From positions 83,462,506 to 83,526,505 of the forward strand of contig CM045761.1 of the NCBI GenBank assembly GCA_025200525.1: a DNA stretch of 64,000 bases. The letters run 5' to 3'. Shown piece after piece: positions 25,594 to 37,504 of the stretch (positions are counted from its first letter, which is position 1; each line of letters begins with the position of its first letter). Both the position numbers and the translations under genes were made by a program. The DNA is from Camellia lanceoleosa (taxonomy: Eukaryota > Streptophyta > Magnoliopsida > Ericales > Theaceae). Under the pieces are notes generated by a model. That model was not told the origin of the DNA. It worked only from the letters and a program-made list of their open reading frames with translations, and made no database searches.

Positions 25594-26287
25594 TAGAGTT
25601 GAATCTCCAACTCACTCAATTCAGCAGGTGCAAACCTATACGAAGCCATAGAAATCGGTGTCATATCAGGCACTAAATCAATAGAGAACTTGATCTGTCG
25701 GTGAGGTGGTAAACTAATAAGATCCTCGGGAAAGATATCTCGGTATTCACAAACCACCCTTGGCAACTTAACCTGAACTTCATCACACTCACTACTCAAA
25801 AAGCTAGCAAGAAGATAGCTAAGTTCACTCCACCCACATGGATGATATACCGGTGATAAGACTCTATCCACTGGGTCCTCCAAGAAATAAAAGCAATCAC
25901 CGCTCAACGTACATATAGTAACCCTCTGACGGTAACAATCTATAACAGCCCGGTATGGCGATACCCAGTCCATACCCAAAATAACATCAAAACTAGACAT
26001 GTCAAGCAACACAAATGCAAAGGTAATCGACGATCAGCAATCTCAATGTCACAACCCTGACACCTTTGCTTCAAAATAACTCTATCACCAATAAGTGACT
26101 CTACACAAATAAGATATGCTAACTGTGCCAACTTCAATTCCAAAATCGATGTAAATACAGACGAGATAAAAGAATGGGATGCACCCATATCAATCAACAT
26201 ATTAGCAACTGAATTATAAAACAAAAAGGTACCTCTCACTACCAAGGCGCTGGTATAAGATCTGGTGCGGTAACAGTATACACACAC
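25593..26287 (-). pseudogene. Gypsy aspartic protease and RT N-terminus (broken)
   Basis: Two overlapping frames (26287-25940 and 26012-25593). The first holds the protease flap and active-site region, with MLIDMGASHSFIS where the family has Asp-Thr/Ser-Gly. The middle residue is Met, so the active-site triad is altered. The second holds FDVILGMDWVSPY, typical for the end of the protease, and the RT lead-in around FPEDLISLPPHRQIKFSIDL. A frameshift lies in the overlap near 25990. Confidence 0.9.
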
Positions 26288-26409
26288 CCTATTGGCCTCT
26301 GATCTACCTGCTCACCCCTCGGAGCATAAGCCTGCTGCACAGATTAAGCCGAAGAGACTCCCTGATTGGCTCTTGAGGACTATACTGACTATGTAGACTG
26401 ATGACTATG

Positions 26410-26742
26410 TGCCTTCCTTGAACCAGACGCACCAGACGTGCCACTCAACTGTGGGCAAAATCTCTTCAGGTGCCTCACCTGTCCACACTGATAACAAGTG
26501 GGCGGCTGCCCTCTACTTTGACTCTGGCCCTGAGAACGAGCCGAAGGCGAAGCTGCTCGTTGCCCTCCTCCTCTCTACAGGCAAGTTGGAGACTTGTGGC
26601 CCAACTTGCTACATTTGAAACAAGTAATGTCTCCCTGACCACCTCTTCTAGAACCCGAACTTGGCACTAGAAAGGTAGACCTCGATTGTGATCCCTGAGA
26701 CTATTGAGGGTTAGAACCCCTCTACCTCTTACCGTCCCCCTA
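26410..26742 (-). pseudogene. Gypsy gag C-terminus with two zinc knuckles
   Basis: The minus strand encodes two CX2CX4HX4C knuckles: CFKCSKLGHKSPTC near 26585-26630 and CYQCGQVRHLKRFC near 26455-26500. A Ser/Gly/Arg-rich segment precedes them. The rest of gag is at 29324-30112, on the far side of a solo LTR. Confidence 0.88.
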
Positions 26743-29318
26743 TGTGATACCCCTGTTCTGTATTGTGCTAAACTGGTCCTTAATTTGTTTATGGTTATGT
26801 GTTTAGCGTGATTTTGTGTGCCATTATGTGATAATATGTGATTTTGAGTTCATATCTGTTCGCCGTAGGAATATCTGTTTGAATAGTCCCCTTCGAGAAT
26901 TAAATTGAGGGCCTCATCGGCCACAGAACCCGAAATTGATTACGCCATTGTGATTGGCATAATTTTTAGAGCCTATGGTGAAATTTAATTGAAAATTGAT
27001 TCTGGTCAATTTAAACTGATTAAATTGATAAATTAGAGCCCAATTACATTATTATTATTATATTGATTTAGTGGGGCTTGTTGTGCATTAACACTCACTT
27101 CCCTTTAACTCTATTGAGCTCAAAAATCTGAGTATACCATTGAAAGAGAGGGAGACCCGGCCCTAGTGAGAGAAATGGGGAGGAGTTATGCAAATTTTAA
27201 CTTAAAGCTTGGGAACCTTGAAGATTATTCAAGATTTGATCATAGATTGTGGGAACCAAGCTCCTTGGTGAGTAATTCATGAGTTTAATGGGCAATTTTG
27301 TGTATTCAAAGTTGATTTATGGTCAAGAATGAGAATTGAAAGGAATTTGAATTGTATGTGTTGGATTGAAGGTCAATGTTTGCATGCATGTATGTAATTG
27401 CTTTGAATTTTCATATTTGAGCACCAAATGCATGATTTATGTGAGTTTTTAGTTGAAGATCATGTTCTTGACCATCTCTTCATCACATGAGTTGAGAATG
27501 AGAATAATGTACCACATGCATGTGCAGATTATAAGGGTACAAGAGTTGAATGCATGAAATGGTTGTGTTAGTAATGGGTTTGGTGCAATTTGAGCCATGC
27601 ATGTATCTATTTTGGAAAATTAAACTTTCTAATGTTGTAAAATTGGTATTGGTATCATGTTAGTATGTGTTTCTATGATATTTGGGCCGAAATCATGCAT
27701 CTTGAACCTTTGAATTTCGAGTTGAAGCTCAAGAACACATTCTGGAAATTCCAGAATTTTGACTCCTTTCGAACGGAAGTCCGCTTCGAGCGGAGAAATC
27801 GAGCTCCCAGCATTTTCTACAGACATGGTTCCCGCTCAAACGGGAAGTTGGCCTTCGGCGAGGGAGCTATGTAAGCGATCCGCTCGGCGGCGAGCCCACG
27901 CTTCGGCGTGGTCGAGGTAACCAGTACTTTTGCAGACCTAAGGGTCCGCTCGAACGGGGAAGTCCATGCTCGAGCGGGGACCCTATTTTTTGAAATCCTA
28001 TTTTTGCATTTTATGTTCTGTTTTCCGTTCTCTTTCACTTGCAAGCACTCTTAGGCATATGTTAAGCATTGTAAATGAGTTAATGAAATAATAACAAAGC
28101 CTAAAGAGGAATATGTGAATTAAAGAACGGATTTAACTGTTAATGACCCTTTTGTGTTCATGAAATGTGTAGGGTCAAGCTCCAGGGCAAATCCACAAGC
28201 CGATCACTGTGAGTAATATCGATATTTGAATGCTTATGAATGTTCAATTGTTTATTCCCTTAAAGCTTATGAACTGCTAATTGGGATTGTGGATGTAAGT
28301 TGAACACGAATGGACCAGAGGTCGTTTTGTTGAACACGAATGGACCAAAGGTCGTTTTGATAAACCTGAAGGGACCCAAGGTCGTTTTGACAAGAATGAG
28401 TGGGCCGAAGGCCGTTTTGATACGAATGTGTGGGCCGAAGGCCGTTTTGATACGAATGTGTGGGCCAAAGGCCGTTTTGATACGAAAGTGTGGGCCAAAG
28501 GCCATTTTGATACGAATGTGTGGGCCGAATGCCGTTTTGATACGAAAGTGTGGGCCAAAGGCCGTTTTGATACGAATGTGTGGGCCGAAGGCCGTTTTTA
28601 TACGAAAGTGCGGGCCAAAGGCCGTTTCGAAATGAATGATTGGACCAAAGGCCGTTTTGACATAATCAAAATGGGTCGAAGGCCGTTTCGTAACGAATGT
28701 AAAGCTGAATGAGTAAAAGGTCAGTGTGTGTGGAACTATGATTTAAATTACCCTTATATATATTAACTACAGAAATGAATTGGGCCCAAGGCCGTTTAGA
28801 AAACGTTGTTCTACGTCTTGTCGCATAAATTCTGAAATTGATATTATTCACTAGGCTATCGCTCACACTCATTCATGTTTTTGTAGGTAAGCCAAGAGAA
28901 GTACAAACCCAGCCCCAATGAAGTCTACCCTGAACAACATGAGTTTTGAAGAGTCAGCCCCGTGTCTCACGTGCGAGACCCGTCCTTGCCATTTTGTTAT
29001 GTAATTATATTTTGTTTTGTTGGCAAGGGTTTTGTGTACATTTGTATGTAGTCTGATATGGGTTGGCTCAGTTCAGATGATCCTGTTGTAAAGAAGTTCA
29101 TGCTACTATACTTTTGATGTGGGTTATTAACGCATATGAGTATGAGTTGTTTGATGTGCATATAAGCACCGCTCTATGGACAAAGTTTTAATTTTTGCTT
29201 CCGGTTGGCCCCCTTTACTCTAACGAGTTATATCTATTTTGGTTTGAGGCCGTAGGTAATCACAGGATTACCGGCCGGTTATGTCCTTAACCCATGGGGG
29301 CGAGTTCGGGTCATGACA
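26743..29318 (+). mobile_element. Solo LTR (2576 bp) inside the gypsy gag gene
   Basis: It starts TGTGATACCCCTGTTCTG and ends GGGTCATGACA. CCCTA (26738-26742) and CCCTG (29319-29323) flank it, a 5-bp target duplication with one change. It resembles the solo LTR at 15301 at both ends and in the CACTAGGCTATCGCTCAC block. It contains the 30-bp tandem array at 28301-28690 and a weak CTCGAGCG cluster at 27770-27980. Confidence 0.88.
28301..28690. repeat. 30-bp tandem array, about 13 copies
   Basis: The unit is about TGGGCCGAAGGCC followed by GTTTTGATACGAATGTG. It repeats every 30 bp (for example starts at 28401, 28431, 28461, 28491, 28521, 28551, 28581) and decays at both ends. An isolated further copy is near 28779. 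Because 30 is a multiple of three, frames stay open on both strands, but these are not genes. GGCCGAAGGCC and GGCCAAAGGCC are near-palindromes. Confidence 0.95.
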
Positions 29319-29323
29319 CCCTG

Positions 29324-30112
29324 ACTATCCTAACTCCTCATGGAGCCTCTCATTCTCTCTTCTTCTTCCTCCATAATGGTCTCAAAATGGGCCGCCGCCT
29401 CCACAAGGTGTCCATAGTCTCTAATCATGGATTCGGCCACTCTGAACATAAGCCCGGTCCTTAGCCTCTTCTCGAACTCCAAATAACGGTGCTCTTCAGT
29501 CACCACCAACTCAGGTGCAAACCTAGACAAGCTAGTGAATGTGGCCTCAAACTCAGCCACTAGTGTGTTCAACTGCACCAGCTTGGAAAACTGGTCCCTC
29601 AACTTCTCCCTAACTGTGGAAGGTAGAAACTTGTCTTGGAAGGAGCTGACAAAAGCCTCCCACGTCATTCCAATGCGCCCACACGCATACTTTCACCACT
29701 GACCCACATCCCCCTTTAGCTGAAAAGACGCCAAGATCACCCTCAACAGGTCATCCTCGATGCCAAGCATCTTGAACATCTTCACTATCTGTTCTAGCCA
29801 TTCATCTGCCTTCAGTGACTCCTTAGGATCGCCTAAAAACTCATCCGAATTTGACCAAAAAAACTCCCTCTTCAAAAAAGATGGCCCTGCCTCAGCAACC
29901 TAGGTCTGGACTTGATTTTTAGCTTTGAGAATGTCCACTGATTCCCGCAAAGCTTCAACCCATTCGCAAGCTAAGGTGCCCATAGCCTGTTGACCTACTA
30001 GCTCGGCCACGTTGGCTTGACCAACCCCTTCTTCCTATGTTGGAATTTCAACCGATATAAGCATTTCGTGCCTCTTAGGCCTACCATGCCTACCACCACC
30101 ACGTCCTAACAT
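29324..30112 (-). pseudogene. Gypsy gag, N-terminal and capsid part (broken)
   Basis: The likely start is the ATG at 30112 with a Gly/Arg-rich N-terminus (LGRGGGRHGRPKRHE). Stops follow within about 25 codons and near 29690. The retrotransposon gag domain is clear: FLGDPKESLKADEWLEQI, then LASFQLKGDVGQW, TWEAFVSSFQDKFLP and a Glu-rich end with MEEEEERM. The frames at 29875-29693 and 29668-29330 differ by a small break. It continues after the solo LTR at 26742. Confidence 0.9.
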
Positions 30113-30500
30113 CCTAATGAAGATAACAAAAGAGGTTAGCATATTTACAAATATGCTGAAGCTAACTCACTTGTGTCCTAAAGCTTTAGACAACAGTAAT
30201 TCACTCCATATAAGCATATAGTCACATAAACACATATGGATTTCTTTCCTAGATAATGGCCGACCCGCGCCGTTGTTACAGTTCCAATTACAAACAGCAG
30301 TAATCAAGTACTCTTCTAATAGGACTTTCAGAAACCCGTAAACCCAATCAACATCTTAAGAACTAAATCCCATACCCATATAGTCATATAAGCATGTTAT
30401 TACATAAGCATACAATACATACTAACATCTCAACTAAGCGAGACAAACCCATTGTGGTACTAACCACTTCCCACGTACTCAAAGTATTCAAACCCGGTAC

Positions 30501-30512
30501 GCTTTGATACCA
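30501..30512 (-). other. Primer binding site of the gypsy element
   Basis: The minus strand reads TGGTATCAAAGC, a near match to the initiator-Met-tRNA site, 2-4 bases from the LTR. Confidence 0.75.
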
Positions 30513-30515
30513 AGT

Positions 30516-31977
30516 TCTCAAGCCCCCCAAAAAATACAATAAATACAATCCAAAACACTTGTCAATTGCTACATAAATCAGAGTAGATAATCCTTTCATT
30601 GCATAAGGTTAATGATACAAAAGAATTTAACAAAAGTAAATGCCCTATTAGCTTACACCTTTCAAAGCTCTAACTTGGTTACAACAAAAAAAAGAGACTA
30701 GCTCATACAAATAAAGCCCTTGGTTATAGAAAAATATACAATCAAAACAAACAAGCTCGTGCTCCCCAAAGTCCCTCTAAGCTATTGTCTTGGCGGACGC
30801 ATGCCATCAATACCTGAAAATGTTTTTCCCAAATAGGGTGAGCCATAGCTCAGTAGGAACAATCTAACATAGTATATGAGGTTTAACGAAGATATCAATG
30901 CAATGTGCATATACAATGCTAGAGGTAAAACATTCACACCTTTATATAGTCATAAAAATATACCGAGTCCATATCCCATTTCATTTTCCTTCAATTCATT
31001 TCAATGTATGAGCCAATTTTATTAGTTTTCAATAACCCAAATGAGACTACATCTTAATGGTTCAACAATTGCATAAATAACATACAAAGACTTCAACTAC
31101 CATTTTACGGATATTTCGTCCGCAGGATTGGCACGCATGTATAAATTTCAGGACTTTCACCCAGGACACTCCGACCAACTTAATTATAATGGAGTCCATC
31201 CCCTTTCTCCTCCCAAACAATGGAGTCCATTTCCTTCCTCCTCTCAAATAATCATACATATACAATGTATTTAAAAGTATAATCACACATGGAGTACATC
31301 TTCTTTCTCCTCCTAAACAATCATACATATACAATGTATCTAAACATAATCATATTCAATGATAATCAACCATGGATTAGTTTCAATTTACCTAATCCTC
31401 ATGCAAGTTCTACAACACTCAAAATTATCCTCCACCGATAGCCTAATACAGATATTTCTAAGTGGATATAAATCTCAAGATAGATAATTTATTCAAAATT
31501 TCTAAAGATGTGAAGTATTACGTACTCAATTCCACCATCTATTTCAATACTTGCTCAATTCCATGTTTACAACTCCAATTTCAACTATTTATACAAATAA
31601 ATATGACAATCATTTTAGGGCAAAGATCCCCTTTTCAAAACATCAAACCCAAGTGCCAAAATCAACTATTTTGATACCACATGACTTCATGTTCAAACCC
31701 CATGTTCATTTATTTCACTTCTACCAAAAATCCCTCTTTTCATTTCACCCAAAACCTAGGTTTGTTCAAACTACCCTCAAATCCCACCATTGTTACATAA
31801 CCACAAATAACTAAGTTAGAAATCATAACAGAGTGCAGAAAATCCCTACCTCAAGAAGAGAAGACGAGTAAAATAAGGTTGAAACTCCAGAGACACCAAG
31901 ACCCAACTTTGTTTGGATCAAAATGAAGATCTTGAAGCACTTTACTAGAGTGAAGAACACAATAGATCTAGGTCAAA

Positions 31978-32011
<34 letters not shown>

Positions 32012-32632
32012 CATTTTAGAGAGAGAAACTCAAGATCTAGGGTCTTGGAGAGTTTTAGAGAGAGAGAGGAATGAAAAAGTGAGCAAAAACATCATCTTCA
32101 CGGACTATTATACACACAGTCCGCTCAAGCGTGGAAAATGATGCTCAAGCGTTAGACACAAAGTTCCGTTCGAGCTTGAAAAGTTATGCTCGAGCGTGGA
32201 ATGCACACTTCTAAAAGTTTTGTAGACGAAGGACCCCGCTCGAGGGTAAAACTGGATGCTCAAGTGTCCACCTGCTTGAGTGTAGGAAACGCCGCTCGAG
32301 CGTCGAATACACTTCTTCAGTATTTGCAGGTCTACAAGAATACTGAGAGTTGACAAATCCCGCTCGAGCGTAATAATTGTTGCTCGAGCAAAGGAGCAAA
32401 ATTTGTGAAGCCTGCTCAAGCGCAAGAATTCCCGCTCGAGCAGAAGAGCCAAAATCTGGGCAACAAAGGTTTGCAAACACAAGCAACCAACTTGTTTCAA
32501 ACGCACAACTACAACCCGATAACCAAAATAAGGAAAAGACAAGGGAAACAAGATATAAATAACCATTCAAAACTATACCAACCCAAGTTCGGAGTACAAC
32601 AAGAGACGGGTAAAAAATCAGAATTGCTATAA
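30516..32632 (-). repeat. 5' LTR of the gypsy element
   Basis: It matches 17819-19885. Differences include an extra segment of about 30 bp near 31220, an AT dinucleotide run near 31980, and many CTCGAGCG words changed to CTCAAGCG, the change expected from cytosine methylation and deamination. Confidence 0.9.
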
Positions 32633-33598
32633 ACACAAAGAGAGAATGAGAGAAAGAAAGATGAAGATAATAGAGAGAGAGAGAGAGAGATGAGGAGAAA
32701 AAATAAAAAAAAATTACCAAAAAAAGGTTCATAATCAATCTTCACTATCATAGATCAATACAATATCAACAAAATAATCAAAAACACATGCATTGATAAA
32801 TTTTTCACTAATATATTTAGTGATAGTTTTCATTGAACATTTCAGTGATAAATTTATCACAGTGCGATTCGTAAAAAATTAAATATTCCAAATATGACTC
32901 ATTCACTCACTCACACTCACACTCACGCTCACGCTTACTCACAAGACACCTCATCTTATACACACATACAAAACAAGATTGATTGATAAAATTATCACTG
33001 CGTGATTTGTAAAAAAAATACATAGGCCAAATCTAACTAATTCGCTCACACTCATAAGACACCTCTTCTTACATACATACATAATAAGATAGACTGATAA
33101 ATTTATCACTGATAAATAAATTTACAGTAGATCTACTTTGAAAAATAAAGAGAAACAAAGAAGAGAGATGAGGAACAAGATATGAAAAAAGTCTTGATCT
33201 CTTTGGCGACCACGTACAGTACCAAATTGGTATTGAAGATAACAGATCGACATTGAAAATACCTAGATCTGAAGCCATTGATGAAGTTCATCATCAAAGA
33301 CAATAGATCAGTGATACAGCATTGTGGCAGTGGTGGTGATGTTGAAGGCAAGCAATGAGGGAAGATGACAATTGTGTGAGGTGAGCGAAGACGAGGGCAA
33401 GGGAGGAGGACGAGGGTAGTGGTTGAGGTAATTGATGTTGGCGTCGACAAAGGAAGACAGTAGTTGAGATAAGCACTATTGATGGCGACAAAGGTGGACA
33501 TTGGTTGATGTGAGCAATAATGGGTGACGGTAGATGGTAGTGAGAGGTATGGTAACGGTGGTGATGTACGGAGGTAGTGTAGAGAGATGAGAGATGAG

Positions 33599-33661
<63 letters not shown>

Positions 33662-34192
33662 GTTCTCTGCAAAATATTAGAGAGAGTAGAGAAGAAAATA
33701 TATTTAATGACAGTATTAAAGGCATTTAAAGACTTAGTGGTGCATATGAAAATCCTCTATGACTTGTCGGATAATAAATTGATAAAGTAGGACTGACCGG
33801 TAAATATCTCTTATACTAACTCACACAAAAAGCATCTCAGTTTCTTTATATTTTCTTTTATCGAATTTAAATTTGATTAAAAAGTATTTAAAAATGATTT
33901 CCTATCTTTTTGTCATTTGTACATCAAATTAGGAGATAATTATTTTTTTTTTCATCAAATTGATAACTTATTAAATTTTTCATTAAATTTGGATTTGGTA
34001 AAAATTTAATAAGATGAAGCATTGAAAATAAAAATAAAAAATTAAATCAAATTTGATAAAATAAAAAAATTATTGGGATAAGAGAAAAATGTTTAAAAAG
34101 ATTTTGATAAAATAATTTATATAAAAATCAAACTTTTTATTCAAACTAAAAATTGAATTCATTGATGAAGAGTTGAAGATGATTTAACATTG
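32633..34192. other. Intergenic, simple-sequence-rich
   Basis: No gene was recognised. GATAAATTTATCAC and variants recur at about 32795-33120 in a region that appears partly duplicated (a CACTCACACTCA run followed by ACAAGACACCTCATCTTA, and a second version at 33045). Long minus-strand frames over 33133-33725 result from the repeat at 33601 and have Ser/Thr/Pro-rich, gene-unlike composition. Confidence 0.5.
33601..33659. repeat. Compound microsatellite (GT)n(GA)n
   Basis: About 14 GT units followed by about 15 GA units. Confidence 0.95.
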
Positions 34193-34485
34193 GGTTAATT
34201 ACACTTTTTACTTTTTGTAGTTTGCCCTAAATCTTACTTTGGCTTTTATAGTTTCAATTTAACTTATGGGCGATGCACCAATAAATCCCAAATCTTTGTC
34301 TTATGATCCATTTGGTCCTATGTTTTATCTTATGATCCAATTAGTCCCAAGCTAATGTTAATGACAAAATAACTAGTGTTACACTACGTTTTACGCTTTT
34401 TAGTAAGGGTAAATGAGGAAAACCCCAACATGGTATTGACTGAAATGTCCAAAACTCTGTAAATATTTGTTTTCCCTCCACACAA

Positions 34486-34640
34486 ACATCAACAAAACAT
34501 AATAAAAAACATCAACAACATCAAACATTAAAACATCAACAAACATCAAACATCATCAAACACATCAACAACATCAAACATCACAACATCATCAACATTA
34601 TCAACATTGAACATCAACGTCGAAACATCAAAAACAAACA
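34486..34640. repeat. AACATCA-rich degenerate short repeat
   Basis: AACATCAACA and CATCAAACAT words repeat irregularly for about 155 bp. Confidence 0.85.
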
Positions 34641-35206
34641 TCGTGAAAAATTACACATCGGATTCATTTAAACATAAACACCAAAAATCATTGTATTTTT
34701 AAAATTTATCATTGTATTTAAACATAAACACCAAGTACACAACCTTTCAAACAAAATATTATTATTGTATTTTTAAAATTTCTTTTTTACAATTTTTTTC
34801 TCATACATTTGACAACATACAAACTTCTATGTTCTACACTTTGTGGGTGTAAAATCAAATGTAGTAAAACAGATCATCAGCAATTGAAAAATGATCAATC
34901 ACACTAGGCACACCTGATTTCTTCCCACTCTTATTACACTCAGAAGAACCACTAGACTGGATTGGACTACTCATCAATTCATGTCTCTCATTCTACTCAT
35001 CGGACGGTCCCAGACTTAACCCCCACTTCTTTAGAAATCTCGTTAGATTGATGTGACGGTCCAGATTGAACCAACACCGTTAGATCGGCGGCGTGGGCAA
35101 GATCGCAGTCGACTGTGGACGATCGGAATCGTGGGCAAGATCGCAGTCAGCGTGGGCAAGATCGCAATCATCATTGATGAATAGTTTCAATAGGAAGAAC
35201 TTTGGT

Positions 35207-35389
35207 TTAGAAGTGAAAATGGGCTAGAACCTTGCGATCCAGCAATGGCTTCAATAGTAATTCCTCTGAGAACTCTTCCCCTTCTTTTTCTTGTGGTTCG
35301 TACCCTATCGATTCGAACGCAAAGCAAGGTATGAACAACAACAACAACAACAACAACAACAGAGAGATCATCAACCGTGGAAGAGCCAT
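35207..35389 (-). pseudogene. 5' fragment of a PIG-T-like gene (GPI transamidase subunit)
   Basis: A 60-codon frame starts at an ATG with a classic signal peptide: MALPRLMIS, then nine Leu and a short polar end. It continues with GEEFSEELLLKPLLDRKVLA and HFHF, then a stop. The block EEFSEELLLKPL..RKVLAHFHF corresponds to the start of plant PIG-T/Gpi16 proteins, membrane subunits of the ER complex that attaches GPI anchors. The identification is from memory of the family and not from a search. The rest of the protein (several hundred residues) is absent. Leader-like sequence precedes the ATG, so the captured piece is probably a 5' UTR plus part of exon 1. It lies between the TIRs at 34193 and 35864, which suggests transposon capture. 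It is unlikely to make a functional product. Confidence 0.7.
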
Positions 35390-35864
35390 TTCGCTACAAA
35401 CCCTTCTCCGCCATGGAAGCCTCTAAAAAACTCATCTGGTTTAAGATATGGCCAGTTATTGATGTAAAAGGGTATTGATGTAAAAATAAATGGAATCAAA
35501 TCACACCCTCAAAATTTGGCAATACATTAGGACTAAATGGTATACAAAAAAAACTTAAGGGATTAAACGGTTTAACTTTTTTCAAGATAGGATTTATGGG
35601 TAATTTTTCCTTAACTTGGGTATTTACATTTAAAGTTTAGTTTTAATTTGATTATTTAATTTAAATTGAAGGTTAAAATTAATAATTTTAACATATTTAT
35701 CAATTTTTTAAGGTGAACACGTAAATAAAATTAATAAAAATTTAAAAAAAAATAACTAAATAAAAATTAAATTTTAAAATATAAGAATCAAATTATTCAA
35801 ATTAAAAATACAATACTAAAATAAAGTTTGGATCAAATTACATGATTGAAAAGTGTAATTAACC

Positions 35865-36285
35865 TTTAATGGTTGAGAAGGCGAAGGACACGTGCTCAAT
35901 CACAAGTGGATGGAAGCATTAAAGAAAGAAGGAAAGGGCAGGGAAGGTGAGAAGGAAAGATCCTGCATCAGCGAAAGAAGGAAGTGGGGGCCACCTTGAT
36001 TTTAGTGGAAAAGGTGAAGAAGAATGCTATATATCAAATTTTTTACCAAAAAATATTATTTTAATATTTCCAACATTATTAAAAAACAAACTATGAGTTT
36101 GTTTCACAACTCGTAAATAAGTTCACTTATTTAGGTTTGTATATTTATTTACATTATATTATTTTTTATATTTTTGTATAAAAAGTTACATCCCTACATA
36201 CGGTAGAATATCTTTATTTGAGAAGTTGATTATTTTAATAAATTATTTAATTTTTTAATTATTTTAATTTAGTTAAAAAAATTAT
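35865..36285. other. Intergenic, AT-rich
   Basis: Nothing recognised apart from a purine-rich stretch near 35880-36000. Confidence 0.5.
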
Positions 36286-36495
36286 ATTTAGGAAGTTAGT
36301 TAGCTTTTTTATTTTTATAATTAATTTGATGATTGAGAAAATAAAATAAAATAATTATAAATTAAATATGATATTTTATTTTATTAATTATTTTAATCTA
36401 TTTTATTTTTTAAGTAGGTAATTTTAACTCTCCTTGGAAACGAGGCAGATATGATATCAAGGTTAACTTAGAAGTGCAATGATTAATAACTAATT
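36286..36495. repeat. Dispersed AT-rich repeat, copy 1
   Basis: It is similar, in the same orientation, to 38515-38725. Both include GGAAGTTAGTTAG or GAGAAGTTAGTTAG, ATAAATTAAATATGA or ATAAATTAAATGTAA, an ACTCTCCTT block and ATATCAAGGTTAACT. The identity and ends of the repeat are not known. Confidence 0.7.
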
Positions 36496-37500
36496 TAAGG
36501 ACAAAAAGTCAAAACCCTTACCTAAATTTGATAAGTAGTTAGACCTAAAAGATCCATTTAGGGCTATTTTAAATAGATGATTATAATCAGTTTTTTAATA
36601 AAAAATTACTTATAAATAATTTTTTTATGAGAGATGAAATGGGTTATAATTTGAAAACGGGATTATAACCCACTTCCCAAAAGGGGCCTTCTTTTGGGAG
36701 ATAAAGGAATGAGTGAGATTGAAATAGAGGTAAGACCTATTAATATTATGTTTATTTTGAGAGATAAAAAGAAATTCATAAGCCTTCCGAATTATGATAG
36801 GTCTTGAATGTTGGGATTGAGATGGAGGTCAAAGACTTAATATTAGAAAATTAATCCTTCGGCTTAGCTCTTTATATATATATATATATATGCTGGCCTT
36901 TTTTTAAAACAAAAATTAATTTTGAATGTTTTTGTATTTTTTGATAAGTAAAAATCATTTTTATTTGTTTTATTATTTTATATTTCTTTTATATAAAATT
37001 AATTTAACAATTCCTACACTAACAACTATCATTAAAATAAACACAATTTTACTTAATCTCCTCACTAACAATCATCTTACTATTAATTCGCTCTATTCTA
37101 TCTCTGAAAACAAACATACCCTAATAGTAGAGCTCTACTAACGTGAAAAAAAAAAAAAAAAAACAAAAACAAAAAAGCCAAAATATCACATCACATGGTG
37201 AGGCTCACCATTAGAGAGCTCTATCTATAGCTCCTTATCCAGAGCTCTCAATCATTTTTCATACTTGATACAATAGCCTAATTTGGAAAGTTAGATATTT
37301 TAATTAGTTATTTGATTTTTTTGACTATTTTATCTTGATTAAAAAATGAAAAAATTATTTAGAAGTCCTATTAGGGAGACTTATGCTACATATGGTCCTA
37401 CTAAAAAACTTATGTTTCCATAAGTTCTGTGGGAAGTTTGTTGACACATTTACCCTCAATATTAGTTGTTAATATCATAAATAAGTAATAAAACCATATA
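36496..37500. other. Intergenic, AT-rich
   Basis: No gene was recognised. A TA-dinucleotide run lies near 36872 and a poly-A run near 37147. Confidence 0.5.
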
Positions 37501-37504
37501 TAGG

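Larger units (their letters stand above)
17819..32632 (-). mobile_element. Ty3/gypsy (chromovirus-like) retrotransposon, split by two solo-LTR insertions
   Basis: LTRs at 17819-19885 and 30516-32632 are alike over their full length and enclose, on the minus strand, a primer site, gag with two zinc knuckles, protease, RT, RNase H, integrase and a chromodomain-like tail, the gypsy order. Two other solo LTRs with their own target duplications lie inside: 20896-23522 in the integrase region and 26743-29318 in gag. Without them the element is about 9.6 kb. The outer target duplication is not clean (AACAT against about AACAC), so the exact ends are uncertain by a few bases. All reading frames are broken. 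Confidence 0.92.
34193..35864. mobile_element. TIR element (about 1.67 kb) carrying a host gene fragment
   Basis: GGTTAATTACACTTTT at 34193 is repeated as its exact reverse complement at 35849-35864, and weaker similarity continues inward. The element holds an ACATCA-rich tract (34486-34640), short repeats of GCGTGGGCAAGATCGCA near 35090-35172, and a minus-strand fragment of a PIG-T-like gene. The terminal motif resembles the ends of the other elements at 39733, 52873 and 56843. The likely class is Mutator-like or another gene-capturing TIR group. No clean target duplication is visible, so the class is inferred. Confidence 0.65.

Noticed and set aside
28298..28700. CRISPR-like regular spacing
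   Set aside because: The repeats are head to tail with no unique spacers, in a plant retroelement LTR.
28277..28712. Overlapping 80-110 codon frames on both strands made of 10-residue repeats
   Set aside because: They follow directly from a 30-bp tandem repeat without stops, and lie inside a solo LTR.
33133..33725. Minus-strand frames of 179 and 143 codons
   Set aside because: Their starts run through the GT/GA microsatellite (Ser-Leu and His-Thr repeats), and the rest shows no domain or splice context.
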